A DNA stretch of 64,000 bases from Nectonema munidae (GCA_030549495.1 JAUIRK010000461.1:124001-188000), one strand, 5' to 3'. Positions 32,508-44,155 are shown, counted from the first letter of the stretch. Translations and numbers: made by a program. Notes: a model not told the origin generated them from the letters alone.

Positions 32508-34253
32508 ATGAATAAACGAAAGACCTTTATTGAAGCCTGTAGCTTATTAAAAATTAGCAAATTATGTGACGATGATTTAGATATTTCAGAATCTATAGAA
32601 TTTTCAAATTTTTCAAGCGATGATGAAAACGTTGAAGAGAATTTTGACATGAATAATAATCTCCGAACTTTAGAGGAAGATTCAGAAGATATAGTTGTTT
32701 TTTCTGAAAATGAAAGTACAGATGATTCCCTTTCTAATGAAGAAGAAGGAGAAGAAGAAGCTGTAGGTGATGTAAAGTGGGATTATAAATTGAAAGATAA
32801 TATTGTGCGTTTGAAGCGTAATATTGTCACAGAGAAAGCAAGAACCTGTACAAAAAGCGTCGACGAAAAAGAATTATTTGATTTGACTTTACCTGAAGAA
32901 ATTAGAAGACATATTCTAAGATTTACAAATCAAAAACTTTTTATGATCAAGGCTTCAAATCCATCTAAGTTTTCTTCAAAATTATTCTCAAAGTTTACTT
33001 ATGATGAGTTTGAAGCTTCAATTGGTTTTCTTATCAGAGCAGGTGCGGATCGCGACAATTTTTGTGATTTGAACGATTTTTATAAAGAAAAAGATAGCAA
33101 GCCTTTTTATAAAGCCTGTATGGCATTTTCGCGTATGAAACTTTTCCTTAGGTGTCTAAGGTTTGACAATCTTATTACAAGAAGTCAAAGAAAAGAGAAC
33201 GACAAACTTGCGGCTATAAGGGAAGTATGGGAACTGTTTCTACTTTCACAAAGACGTCACTACATTCCTGAAGAATTTCTAACAATAGACGAGCAATTAG
33301 TTGGGTATCGAGGTAAAATACCTGGCAAAACATACATGCCTTCAAAACCCAAAAAATATGGACTAAAGATATTTTGGATTTGTGAGGCAAACTCAAGCTA
33401 TGCTCTCAACGGAATAATTTATTTGGGTAGAGAAAATAATGCAAGAACAATAAATTTAGCTGAAAAAGTTTGCCTCGAGTTGATGAAGCCTTTTGAAAAA
33501 ACAGGAAGAAATATCACGCTTGACAACTTCTTTACAAGTCATAGTCTAGCAGTGAAACTTCTTGAAAAAAAACTTACTTTAGTAGGAACGATTCGTCAAA
33601 ATAAAAAAGAACTTCCATTATCATTCAAAAATTCAAAAGGTAGAGAAATAAACTCAACAGTTTTTAAGTATGATAATAAAAACAAAATAGTAATTATGTC
33701 TTATGCTCCAAAAAAGAACAAAACCGTGTGTCTTTTGTCAAGCAACTTTTTTTCTTCGGATTTCGCTAATGAAAAAAGAGTACCAGATCTCATAAACTTT
33801 TACAATAAAACAAAAGGTGGCGTCGATCTAATGGACGAAAATGTAGAAGAATATACAGTCAGAAGAAAAACTGTACGCTGGCCATTAATCATATTTTTTA
33901 ACATGCTTGATGTTTCATGCCTAAATGCTTACATAATGGCAAAGAAAAATGGATATTGTCAGTCAAGAAAAACTTTTCTAAAAGTCTTAGGGGAAAAACT
34001 TTCAGCAGCTAACATGGAAAAAAGGTTAAAAAATCCACATCTCTCTACCGAAATAAAGCATGTAATACGTTATTTTTTATCGTATGCGCCCGTTTCATCT
34101 GATCTAAATAGAATAGCGCAAGAAACTCCAAGAAGATGTTTCATTTGTAAGAAGTCTACAAGAAAAAGATGCAACACTTGTTTGAAAGCGTGCTGTAAAG
34201 AACACTCCTGTGAAAAAAAAACTGTAAGTTGTACATTTTGCGAAAATTCATGA
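32508..34253 (+). CDS. piggyBac transposase P4
   Basis: Open frame 32478-34253 (591 codons); the likelier start is the second Met at 32508 (MNKRKTFIEAC, 581 aa), since the first ten residues are hydrophobic and the family begins with a polar acidic tail. Numbered from 32478: an acidic N-terminus (residues 25-100), then the DDE core with Asp 271 in FLTIDEQLVGYRG, Asp 349 in NITLDNFFTSH, Asp 450 and 453 in GGVDLMDEN, and Trp 468 in TVRWP. The spacings 78, 101 and 3 equal those of the canonical cabbage-looper enzyme (268, 346, 447, 450). A C-terminal Cys-rich finger (RCFICKKSTRKRCNTC...CCKEHSC...CTFC) ends the protein. All catalytic residues are present. It should cut and paste at TTAA. Confidence 0.95.
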   Translation: MNKRKTFIEACSLLKISKLCDDDLDISESIEFSNFSSDDENVEENFDMNNNLRTLEEDSEDIVVFSENESTDDSLSNEEEGEEEAVGDVKWDYKLKDNIVRLKRNIVTEKARTCTKSVDEKELFDLTLPEEIRRHILRFTNQKLFMIKASNPSKFSSKLFSKFTYDEFEASIGFLIRAGADRDNFCDLNDFYKEKDSKPFYKACMAFSRMKLFLRCLRFDNLITRSQRKENDKLAAIREVWELFLLSQRRHYIPEEFLTIDEQLVGYRGKIPGKTYMPSKPKKYGLKIFWICEANSSYALNGIIYLGRENNARTINLAEKVCLELMKPFEKTGRNITLDNFFTSHSLAVKLLEKKLTLVGTIRQNKKELPLSFKNSKGREINSTVFKYDNKNKIVIMSYAPKKNKTVCLLSSNFFSSDFANEKRVPDLINFYNKTKGGVDLMDENVEEYTVRRKTVRWPLIIFFNMLDVSCLNAYIMAKKNGYCQSRKTFLKVLGEKLSAANMEKRLKNPHLSTEIKHVIRYFLSYAPVSSDLNRIAQETPRRCFICKKSTRKRCNTCLKACCKEHSCEKKTVSCTFCENS

Positions 34254-34332
34254 AAATAAATACATTTAATAACATTTTCTGTTACTTATATATGCCAAAA
34301 CCAATTAATATAATATATATTATAGAAAAAGA

Positions 34333-34353
34333 TAGTGACTACAAAATGTAGTC
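34333..34353. promoter_or_regulatory. P4 subterminal palindrome, right
   Basis: GTGACTACAAAATGTAGTCAC, about 45 bp inside the right inverted repeat and downstream of the stop codon. Confidence 0.55.
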
Positions 34354-34689
34354 ACTTGTCCCAATTAGGTTGTTTAATTTTTCCATCCTAATAAGGGTTA
34401 AAAAATGTTTTTATATCTTTGGCAAACCTTAATGTACTTTTTGAAAATATAAAAGAGAGTCACCTGTTAGGATTGTCTTCGCTGGCAGTGAATCGCATAT
34501 CTCTGTTTGAACAGCACTTGGCCTATCTCAAGAGTTTCTTTTATTTCCCTGATGACTCTTAGTCAGATTGGGAGAATACCGTTCTTTCGTAACTTTGGAA
34601 TTTCTTTAGCATTTTTCGAAATTTGATGGGGTGGTGGGCACTGAAGGATGAAAAATAAAAAAGTGCCCTTTTGTAACTGTGAACCATAT

Positions 34690-37600
34690 TGTGATGGCAC
34701 ATAGCACGATGCCATTGACAGAATCAGAAGCTGTAATCAGTTAGGACAACCATGATGCGTTATCAACCTCAATGTTGCTCCTCTTTCCATTCAATAGGGA
34801 GGCTTTTGGAAAAGCGACAAGTCTAGCAACTTCCAAGCAGCCGTTCATCATGCATGGTCCTTAGTTTTTCTCCAACGCGCTATTTACTCCAAAGTGAAGA
34901 CTATATTTGTTGACCACACTTTCATTTTCATCAAGAGTCCGGCGTTGAAGGGTTCATAATTGCAGCGACGCACTCTAAATTCGATGAGATTGATTAGGTG
35001 GTAAATAGGGTGGACGGGTATAGCTGGACGTGTAGCTCTTCCAAAATGACTATGTATTGGATGGAAACAACGTTAAAATCGAACGTGATAATAATCATAA
35101 ATGTCATAGCTGTTTTCATCCGTTATTTGCACTCTCATTCAGACAATTGTAAACCGTTATGCCCCTGTACAGACTCCTTCACAGCGCCAAAAATGACCTT
35201 TTACCTATCTTATGTAATAATATTATTATCATATATCTCTCCTCACATCATCTCACTACCTATTTCCTTCTATTTTGTCCACCTGTAATTTTTATTTGGA
35301 CCATGGAAACATCCAGGATTGGGTCGGATTCTATATAAAGTTTCCAATACTTTGAATTTTTTATTTACAACTTTGATTCTTCTTTTGATTTTTCATTTCT
35401 AAAATTTTAATTTTGTTTCTGATGCTCAAAATAAAATTCTAATTCTGATTCTGATTGAGTTGAAAATAATATAATATTTACATGCGAGTTTAGCTAACTG
35501 TGCAAAGATGGATTGCTTTAATTTTAGGTAGCTTAGTCGATCTCATCTGTAGTAATTCGCTAAAGCATCTTACAAGGTCGTATCAGCGTGGTCCCCGTTA
35601 ATCCCAAAGCTCGAGCATCCTTCAACCTCCCCAAATGCTAGGCACTCATTAGCCCTTACCACCTTCTTGGACTTTCATGATCTTGTTTCGGATGGCAGAA
35701 TGACTACTTTGTCGACAATGTCGGTAAACTGGGATTTCTTGCAGTCCTACCTCCAAATTTCCGCTGATTGGGGCGACTCATGGTCGCTCCTCTCAAGACA
35801 TCTGACGTTTCCATTTAAGACTCAGAGTTGACCAAGATAGATAAGCTAAAATCTTTACCCACATTAGGCTGATTGAGCGAAGATGATATTGCTAAACTTC
35901 CTATCTCAACAAATCTGAAAGAGCTCATATGCCATTACAATCGATTCAGGAATCGCCACAAAGTAGAGGAATGGAAAGAGATTTTGCCTCCATTCCCTCA
36001 GCTAATCATGACAGCAGAGCAGACCAAACCTAAAAAACTTGATTTTAAAGGAATAAACTTTAGAATCTTACTAGGAGAATCAAATAAATAAGCCATCCAC
36101 TAAGAATGACGGAGAAAACAATGCTAAGTTCATCTCAAACCTATCGGAAAACAAGTGGATTAGAATTATTTGGCCAAATTGGAGTATAACTATGCTTTCT
36201 CCACCATAAGGTGCATCCTTCAATATTACATGTGCGACTTTCAGAGGGCAGGAGGTCTTGAAATGTCAAAATATCAAGCGTTTAGTCACACTTCGTTATC
36301 TGCAAAGATTCGTTACAAATAGTCCATTTGTGGCATTTAGCTCATCTTTAGCCTACGCTGAATCCTAAATGCATTTTCTGGAACGTGAGGTCTTTCCAAA
36401 GCTGTTACAGAGGGAGTTGTTACACGAATTCCCAACCTATATTACATGTCCTCATGCTTTTTAGTTCCCAATCAGAGCAGAAATAATCGCCTGGAAGCTA
36501 ACTCTGGATTCAATTCATATCTCTGTAGAAATCTAAGGATTTCTTTGCAAAGTCGGATTATATAATCAGGCATTGTGCATGGTATCGGGGCTGGACCTGT
36601 CGGATGCATTGTACGGAATCAAAATAGCTCCTAACAAGACAAAGATCCTTTGTATTAATAGTGCGTATAAGAGTCGAACATCTTTTGGGAAAGTCACATG
36701 TCATTTTACACCTTCTTGGAAACCGAATGTGGATACTTCATTAAGAGGAATAACTCGGTCCTGAATTTCATCCAAAATAGCAAATACCACGCGATCCAAA
36801 TGAAATAAGCTACGAATGAATAGGGATTCCGGGAGAAATTATGCCGCTTCTGGAATAGATAGTAATGCTTCTAGCCATTTCCTGGATGTAAAACACAAAT
36901 ATTCATTTAAATGCTCTTCAAAGGCCTTTGAGGGTAGTCAAATACTATATCGCTGCCCGACAAAATTATAAAATTCCTTTTCAGCTAAAAAACTATCTAA
37001 GCACATCTTTTTAGAATAGTCTAACCACATCTTCTTAGTAATAAAGATTTCTATTGACTACATTTAAAAAGCCTAGCTGCACTGCAAACCAAAACGCAAA
37101 TATCAGTTCTATGTGGAAGTTTCCCTGAAAGCAATTCGTTTATGGCATTCAAAATATGAGGAAATTACCTTCCCTATATAATTGGCATATTACCTAAATA
37201 GAAAGTTTAGCCATTCTGATCTGTTGGATAATCCTACCTCACTGGGAAATATTCTCCATCCTGAAGATATTGCGCAGATAAAGTTGCTTGGTTCAAGATT
37301 CATGATCATTATCCTAGAGATCCTCTGGAATGATGAGCCTTTCATCATAAATAATAATGTGTCAGTCTCCTATGACCCTTAAGTGAACGGACATTGCCCT
37401 AAGGAATTTCTGTCACTCCTCAACAAACTGGACGAATGTAAAATAGGCCTCTGCAAGCATTAATTCCTCAACTTCCGCCACTTGATGGAAATGGAAAGTG
37501 TTGTCAACAAATGTTCTTCACTTTGGGGGAAAAGCTACATAGCATAGATATGATGGACAGATAGATTGGGGTGGCACGAAGTGTCACGCGTGCCATGATG

Positions 37601-38065
37601 GAAAAAGCGGCAAAATCAAAAATGATCATATATATCAGAAAAAAAAGTGGCTTCCGTGTTTGCCACTCTGATAGACGCAATCGCATCTAGTAATAACTGG
37701 CTCACCGCTCCAAAAGAACCTTACCTCTCAAAACTTCAGAAGATGATAAAGAAAAAAAGCATTCTCTCAGAATGATTAAGAGTATTCGGGAAAGAAAAGA
37801 AACATCTAAAAGAATCTTTTAAGGTCAAAAAAAGCGTTTCAAAGTCAAAGAAAAAGTCACTTTCGTGATAGGCCTAGTGCTGGAAGCAGCCATGACACGA
37901 AACACCATGCCAAATCTGAAAAAGACCAAATATTAATTGAAAAGAATGTCAGACCAAGGTGCAATAAAGATTGGAGCAAAGAAATGGCAAATCGCCGAAA
38001 TGCCTTTCATGAGAAAGCACAATGAAGAAGTGATGGTCTATGCTATGGTTCGAAAAGAAATCCAT
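34690..38065 (+). other. Unrecognised degenerate coding-like tract (left arm and spacer)
   Basis: Base composition is less AT-rich than the surroundings and short open runs in the plus orientation succeed one another. Examples are a WDFLQSY / WGDSWSLLSRHLTFP run near 35.73-35.82 kb, NRHKVEEWKEILPPFPQL near 35.95 kb, MCDFQRAGGLEMSKYQAF near 36.23 kb and TSFGKVTCHFTPSWKPNVD near 36.7 kb; a Lys/Ser-rich tail is near 37.7-37.9 kb. I do not recognise the family. The QRAGGLEMSKY run faintly recalls the Arg-containing block of tyrosine recombinases, which is too weak to name it. It looks old and inactive. The first 2.3 kb is duplicated in the right arm (41180-43450); the rest runs into the spacer. 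Confidence 0.45.
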
Positions 38066-38069
38066 ATTT

Positions 38070-39480
38070 TCTAAGTTCACTTTTTTTGTACCTACCGTAA
38101 AATCGTATCAGAATAAAATAATACGATATTTAAAAAACGTGTCCAAATTTTGAAAAAAGTCGAAAAGCATTAACCTAACCAAACTGTTTTTTACCTTGTA
38201 AATAAAGGCGTCCAATATTCTTTAGTACAATAATTGCAAATTAATATTATGTTTTTATTTTTTATATAATATTCATTTAAAGAAACGATCCAGAGCAGTT
38301 AATTTGAAATAATGATGTTTGTTCGCAAAATGCAAAAACATCAAATTTGGTCAAGTAACAAATTCATGTGCAATCAGATAAATGTTGAAAAAGCTTATTC
38401 AAAATTCGAGTTTTGAAACGTAAAAAGAGTGCTCTCAATGATCTCCTCTTTTTGGCATCGATCTTTTATCACTTGAAATGCATTTCAGATCTGAGAAATT
38501 CATAATTTTAAAATGCAGAAACATTTTGAATAATTAAGTTAATATAATTAGATTTAATATCACAGATTTTAATATAATATATGATATTCTTTATGGATAA
38601 CTTAACATGAGTTTGTGGTTCAGAAAACCTAATCGACTAGATGTTATCACTCCACTATCGGGCGTCAACTTCATAAATCTATTTACAAACTCTTAGGCTG
38701 GATAAAAACGTACCAAAGATTAATTTACGCGCATTCTAATCGTATTTTTACAAAAAAGCTATTGTATAGTACGATAATTTAGAAAAGTAACCTACCATAT
38801 GCCACAACTGCCGTGAACACGTAAAATGAATAGCTTAAGCAAGATTAATTCATCTCAATCCATTTTCTTTTGTGTATTCGTTTGCGTGTGTTCACAATAC
38901 CCATCATACATTCCAAGTAAATGAATTTACTTTTTTACAATCGAATCTCTTATATTTTTCAGTTGGTCCTTTTTTACACCACTCATCAGTCATCTCTACG
39001 TGCATTGGCACCACTCATCGTTTCCATGAATATGTTATCAAGAAGATGAATCTTACAAAGTTTAATCCTCCCATCGTGAATAACTAAATTTTGCTTCCTG
39101 GTAAAAACCTCCTAAAAGGAATTTTTCGAAAAAAATGAATTTGTTATTTTGATACATATCTTTAACATGCGATTTTATAAACTTATGTTTATTGACATGC
39201 AAACTACATAGTAACTAGTGCTAACTAACTTTTAAAGGACGAGGCTTATTCATATTTTGAAAGGTTCGAATGATAATCCATTTATTCTGACTTCGCAAAA
39301 TTTTAGAACTGGGGATTTTAGAAAACCCAGAATTTTTTTGGGCCTAAAGGAAAATTTATTTGTTCCAAATGTCAATCTCACTTGATTTTTTCAGTCTATT
39401 TTTTCATATCTATTATTAATTGATGAGTTAACATTTTTAGTTTTAAATTTCTAATTGTAATATTTATGCTTGATTTGTAT
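38070..39480. other. Spacer of the inverted repeat, nothing recognised
   Basis: AT-rich single-copy sequence; no gene, RNA or repeat boundary identified. Confidence 0.5.
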
Positions 39481-39482
39481 TA

Positions 39483-39684
39483 CAGTTGTTCCCCCTTAAT
39501 ACACGACCACCGGAAAGATGACCAACCCCCCGTGAATTATCTGATCCGTGTATTGTATAAGAGAGGTGACATGTTTGTCATGAGTGTGTGAGTTGCATGA
39601 GGCAAAAAGGGGAAGTTGCCTTGATCAGCGGATTAACGGATTTCGTGTACTAATGGTGCGTGTATTAGGGGGGGGGGACTACTG
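39483..39684. mobile_element. Tigger-type MITE, 202 bp
   Basis: Left end CAGTTGTTCCCCCTTAATAC, right end reverse-complemented CAGTAGTCCCCCCCCCTAAT, both continuing ACACG. This resembles the Tigger/MER2 terminal pattern CAGTAGTCCCCCCTTATCC. A flanking TA is present only on the left. No coding capacity. Confidence 0.7.
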
Positions 39685-40177
39685 TTCTTTTGAAATAAAT
39701 TATTGTGAAAATTTAGTAACGTCAAAAGGACGAGAAAAAAAAGTTTTTTATACCAACGTATTTACAAAGTGATTTTAACACAAAACAGTGTCTAAATTTT
39801 TTCACGATCTTAAAGAACGGAATGGAGCGTGTGACTTGTATGATGTTTGTAGGCTATATTAACCTTCTATACACGCACATATGGGAATTTACTCCACGCA
39901 ATTCATTGTAAAGAATTCAATCACAAATTTCCGATTATCAAACATTTTTTTGTAATTTTAAATAAAGCTTTTTAACATCTAAAAAACTTTTTTTTGAGTT
40001 TTTTAAATTTATACAAAAAAATTATTGCTAGAAAACCTATGTATACCCTTTTCCAATTATAAATGGCGTTAAATTCATAAATATTTCTTAGAAAAAAGGT
40101 TTTCATACACTTGGAAAAAACTTTTATTGGTTTTTTTGTAAAAACAAATTTCAGTAAAAATTATAGAAATAATTTAT

Positions 40178-41160
40178 TTAATTTGAAAAAAATGATAAGC
40201 AATAATGATTACAAACAAAATTTGAATGTAGTTTACATATACTTTTGCAGCACTTTTTACATTTCCTTGTTGTTCTGTTTTTTGGCATACAAAGTACACA
40301 ATAACCTGTGAAATGTGGGGTTTCAAGAACTTCATTGTCATTAAAACCATAAAAGTTCAGTAATGATCTTGTTTTTAAATTGATCTGAGAAGTTTGGGCG
40401 TTCACCTTCATAGCTTCTTCACTCAAAAGTATAAAGAAAACTTTTTTATAAAAACTTTTCGCCCACTGCTTATTTTTGAAAGAAAATCATTGGGCGAGTT
40501 GAATTTAGCATATTAAAAGAATTCAAACAGCTCATATCTAAATAATTAGAAAAGGCTGTTCTTGTCCATCTTCTGCATCGCTTGTGGCTTCTATATTGCT
40601 TCATCATTCTTTTGGCTACCTCGACTCCACGTTTACACTTGTTGTATTCCAGTAAAGAATCAGACTTAGAGGCTTTAGAAAAAATTTCAACTCTTCTTTT
40701 ATGTTGGGAGGAAAGAATATAGACAACTTTAAAAAAATTTTTGCGTGCTTTTTTTGCAAGAGAAGCTTTACTAGAATAAATAAACTATGCAAGACTCAAA
40801 CTTGGAAACATTGAGAGATTTCAGGTAGGTTGGTTGTAGTATTTTAGGTATAAATCTCCTTGATGACATAACGTTGCCACAGGCGGTGTACTTTTTGGAG
40901 AGAGCCCATTCTGCAATTTGGTGAGAGGTGAAAAAAAGCTCCATATAAATTCCATATCCTTGTAGTAAATTGGTATCCATTACTAGCTATTTTAGTTTCG
41001 TTTAAAAAGAGAAGTATTCTCTATCAACTAAACTAGAAACGTTTATTTCGGGTTTCATATAAAAAATTTTCTGCATCATTCAGGTGATAAAATTTCAAAA
41101 GCAGGTTTTATAGGGTCGTAGATCTTCAAATTACATCGAACTCTGAAACTCCCTTACTGT
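40178..41160 (-). pseudogene. piggyBac relic P5, truncated at the inverted-repeat boundary
   Basis: Minus strand: CNLKIYDPIKP near 41120, IYMELFFTSHQIAEWALSKK near 40930-40880, FKVVYILSSQHKRRVEIFSK near 40730, NKCKRGVEVAKRMMKQY near 40640 (Glu where the third catalytic Asp is expected), and a C-terminal Cys-rich finger TTRKCKKCCKSICKLH near 40250. Several frame changes. The N-terminal half is missing: similarity stops close to 41180, where the right arm starts, so the rearrangement probably cut the copy. Confidence 0.82.
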
Positions 41161-41179
41161 TTATTTATTGTGTCAGACT

Positions 41180-43450
41180 TGTTAGTTAGACTATTCGGAT
41201 GATGATGGTTTTTTAGCTGAAAAGGAATTTTATAATTTTGTCGGGCAGCTATAACAGCGATATAGTATTTGACTACCCTCAAAGGCCTTTGAAGAACATT
41301 TAAATGAATATTTGTGTTTTACATCCAGGAAATGGCTAGAAGCATTACTATCTATTCCAGAAGCGGCATAATTTCTCCCGGAATACCTATTCATTAGTAG
41401 CTTATTTCATTTGGATCGCGTGGTATTTGCTATTTTGGATGAAATTCAGGACCGAGTTATTCCTCTTAATGAAGTATCCACATTCGGTTTCCAAGAAGGT
41501 GTAAAATGACCTGTGACTTTCCCACAAGATGTTCGACTCTTGTACGCACTATTAATACAAAGGATCTTAGTCTTGTTAAGAGCTATTTTGATTCAGTACA
41601 ATGCATCCGACAGGTCCAGCCCCGATACCATGCACAATGCCTGATTATATAATCCGACTTTGCAAGGAAATCCTTAGATTTCTACAGAGATATGAATTGA
41701 ATCCAGAGTTAGCTTCCAGGCGATTATTTCTGCTCTGATTGGGAACTAAAAAGCATGAGGACATGTAATATAGGTTGGGAATTCGTGTAACAACTCCCTC
41801 TGTAACAGCTTTGGAAAGACCTCACGTTCCAGAAAATGCATTTAGGATTCAGCGTAGGCTAAAGATGAGCTAAATGCCACAAATGGACTATTTGTAACGA
41901 ATCTTTGCAGATAACGACGTGTGAGTAAACGCTTGATATTTTGACATTTCAAGACCTCCTGCCCTCTGAAAGTCGCACATGTAATATTGAAGGATGCACC
42001 TTATGGTGGAGAAAGCATAGTTATACTCCAATTTGGCCAAATAATTCTAATCCACTTGTTTTCCGATAGGTTTGAGATGAACTTAGCATTGTTTTCTCCG
42101 TCATTCTTAGTGGATGGCTTACTTATTTGATTCTCCTAGTAAGATTCTAAAGTTTATTCCTTTAAAATCAAGTTTTTTAGGTTTGGTCTGCTTTGCTGTC
42201 ATGATTAGCTGAGGGAATGGAGGCAAAATCTCTTTCCATTCCTCTACTTTGTGGCGATTCCTGAATCGATTGTAATGGAAACGTCAGATGTCTTGAGAGG
42301 AGCGACCATGAGTCGCCCCAATCAGCGGAAATTTGGAAGTAGGACTGCAAGAAATCCCAGTTTACCGACATTGTCGACAAAGTAGTCATTCTGCCATCCG
42401 AAACAAGATCATGAAAGTCCAAGAAGGTGGTAAGGGCTAATGAGTGCCTAGCATTTGGGGAGGTTGAAGGATGCTCGAGCTTTGGGATTAACGGGGACCA
42501 CGCTGATACGACCTTGTAAGATGATTTAGCGAATCATGCATTACTACAGATGAGATCGACTAAGCTACCTAAAATTAAAGCAATCCATCTTTGCACAGTT
42601 AGCTAAACTCGCATGTAAATATTATATTATTTTCAACTCAATCAGAATCAGAATTAGAATTTTATTTTGAGCACCAGAAACAAAATTAAAATTTTAGAAA
42701 TGAAAAATCAAAAGGAGAATCAAAGTTGTAAATAAAAAATTCAAAGTATTGGAATCTTTATATAGAATCCGACCCAATCCTGGATGTTTCCATGGTCCAA
42801 ATAAAAATTACGGGTGGACAAAATAGAAGGAAATAGGTAGTGAGATGATGTGAGGAGAGATATATGATAATAATATTATTACATAAGATAGGTAAAAGGT
42901 CATTTTTGGCGCTGTGAAGGAGTCTGTACAGGCGCATATCGGTTTACAATTGGCTGAATGAGAGTGCAAATAACGGATGTAAACAGCTATGACATTTATG
43001 ATTATTATCACCTTCGATTTTAACGTTGTTTCCATCCAATACATAGTCATTTTGGAAGAGCTACACGTCCAGCTCTACCCGTCCACCCTATTTACCACCT
43101 AATCAATCTCATCGAATTTAGAGTGCGTCGCTGCAATTATGAACCCTTCAATGCCGGACTCTTGATGAAAATGAAAGTGTGGTCAACAAATTGTCTTCAC
43201 TTTGGAGTAAATAGCTCGTTGGAGAAAAACTAAGGACCATGCATGATGAACGGGTGCTTGGAAGTTGCTAGACTTGACGCTTTTCCAAAAGCCTCCCTAT
43301 TGAATGGAAAGAGGAGCAACATTGAGGTTGATAACGTATCATGGTTGTCCTAACTGGTTACAGCTTCTGATTCTGTCAATGGCATCGTGATATGTGCCAT
43401 CACAGTATGGTTCACAGTTACAAAAGGGCACTTTTTTATTTTTCATCCTT
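41180..43450 (-). other. Right-arm copy of the unrecognised coding-like tract
   Basis: Mirror of 34.69-37.0 kb. On the minus strand the run FHDLVSDGRMTTLSTMSVNW and its continuation are again open for 81 codons (42422-42177), longer than in the left copy. The rest is interrupted. Family not recognised. Confidence 0.5.
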
Positions 43451-43460
43451 CAGTGCCCAC

Positions 43461-44155
43461 TAGGGTGTACACCCTGGGATTCCTCGTCCTCGATTCCCCG
43501 GGGAATCGTGAAATTTCAAAATCCTCGTCCTCGAAAAAAATTTTTAAATTTCCTCGGGGAATTTTTGAAAAAAAAATTTTGTCGAATCCGACGACAAAAA
43601 TATCGAAGTAACGGAGAAGAAAGATGAAAGATTAATCGTTAGCAACCAAAAAACAGAGAAGAAAAGCGTGAAGGAGGAATTGGACGAATTTCTGAAGATT
43701 AATGAAAATGAAGAACGTGAAACTAAAAGCAAGATTTCAAGCATAGAGGAAATAATGAAAAAAACATTTGACCTTTATTTAGAAACAAATAGGAGGCCCG
43801 AAGTTTTAGAAACTTTATTCAAAAATTTAAAGAGCATAAAACCAACTTCTGTGGATGCCGAAAGAGTGTTTTCGTCAATGGGTTATTTTTCTACAAAAAT
43901 AAGAAACCAGTTGAATGATGAAACTTTGAACGCTCTAATTTTTCTTAGATATTTTTTTAAAACATAAATCTTTTATCCATTTAAATTTTTTTCAATAAAA
44001 ATCTTATATGAGACTTTTAAATTTTCTTTTCTGAACAGTTTTTACTGTAAAAAAATCGCTTTTTCTTCCCCGGGGAATCCCCGGAGAAATTTTCAAAAAT
44101 TACGAGGTCCTCATTCCCCGCGGAATGAAAAAAAGACCTTAAAGTGGACACACTA
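43461..44155 (+). mobile_element. hAT remnant, 695 bp, right arm only
   Basis: Left end TAGGGTGTACACC, reverse-complemented right end TAGTGTGTCCACTT; 8-bp target duplication GTGCCCAC at 43453-43460 and 44156-44163. The left arm has the single empty site (near 34650). Subterminal CCTCG and CCCCGGGGAAT repeats are present at both ends. It carries only the C-terminal end of a hAT transposase. Confidence 0.92.
43668..43967 (+). pseudogene. hAT C-terminal dimerisation domain
   Basis: 99 codons ending TSVDAERVFSSMGYFSTKIR then NQLNDETLNALIFLRYFF, the hallmark hAT dimerisation block (SVxAERxFSxxG...R..L....). The charged upstream part (EELDEFLKINENEERETKSK) fits the linker before it. The catalytic part is absent, so it is an internally deleted derivative needing transposase from elsewhere. 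Confidence 0.9.

Larger units (their letters stand above)
32096..34397 (+). mobile_element. Intact-looking piggyBac transposon P4, 2302 bp
   Basis: Ends CCCTTATCAGGAT (32096) and, reverse-complemented, CCCTTATTAGGAT (34397); 13-bp terminal inverted repeats with the CCC start normal for piggyBac. TTAA follows at 34398-34401. In the right arm the empty site reads CGTTTAAAAAATG. On the left the duplication has decayed to TA (32094-32095). The element carries a single uninterrupted transposase gene and subterminal palindromes. It is absent from the right arm, so it inserted after the inverted duplication. Confidence 0.93.
18222..37025 (+). repeat. Giant inverted repeat, left arm (with three insertions)
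   Basis: Read forward, this arm matches the reverse complement of 41180-50105. Fixed points: 18222-18236 with 50091-50105; 19182-19302 with 49024-49143; 22359-23294 with about 48006-49000; 28530-28730 with 47152-47352; 30940-31060 with 45395-45540; 34998-35288 with 42808-43080; 36901-36990 with 41211-41320. Three blocks here have no counterpart in the right arm: 19303-22354, 23303-27970 and 32096-34397. Without them the arm is about 8.8 kb. Smaller length differences exist near 28.07, 29.24-29.62 and 30.43-30.66 kb. Identity looks like several per cent below 100 by eye, not computed. Confidence 0.93.

Noticed and set aside
34998-35288. 96-codon frame as a conserved membrane protein because it appears in both arms
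   Set aside because: Its presence twice follows from the inverted duplication, and it diverges at the amino-acid level without sign of constraint.
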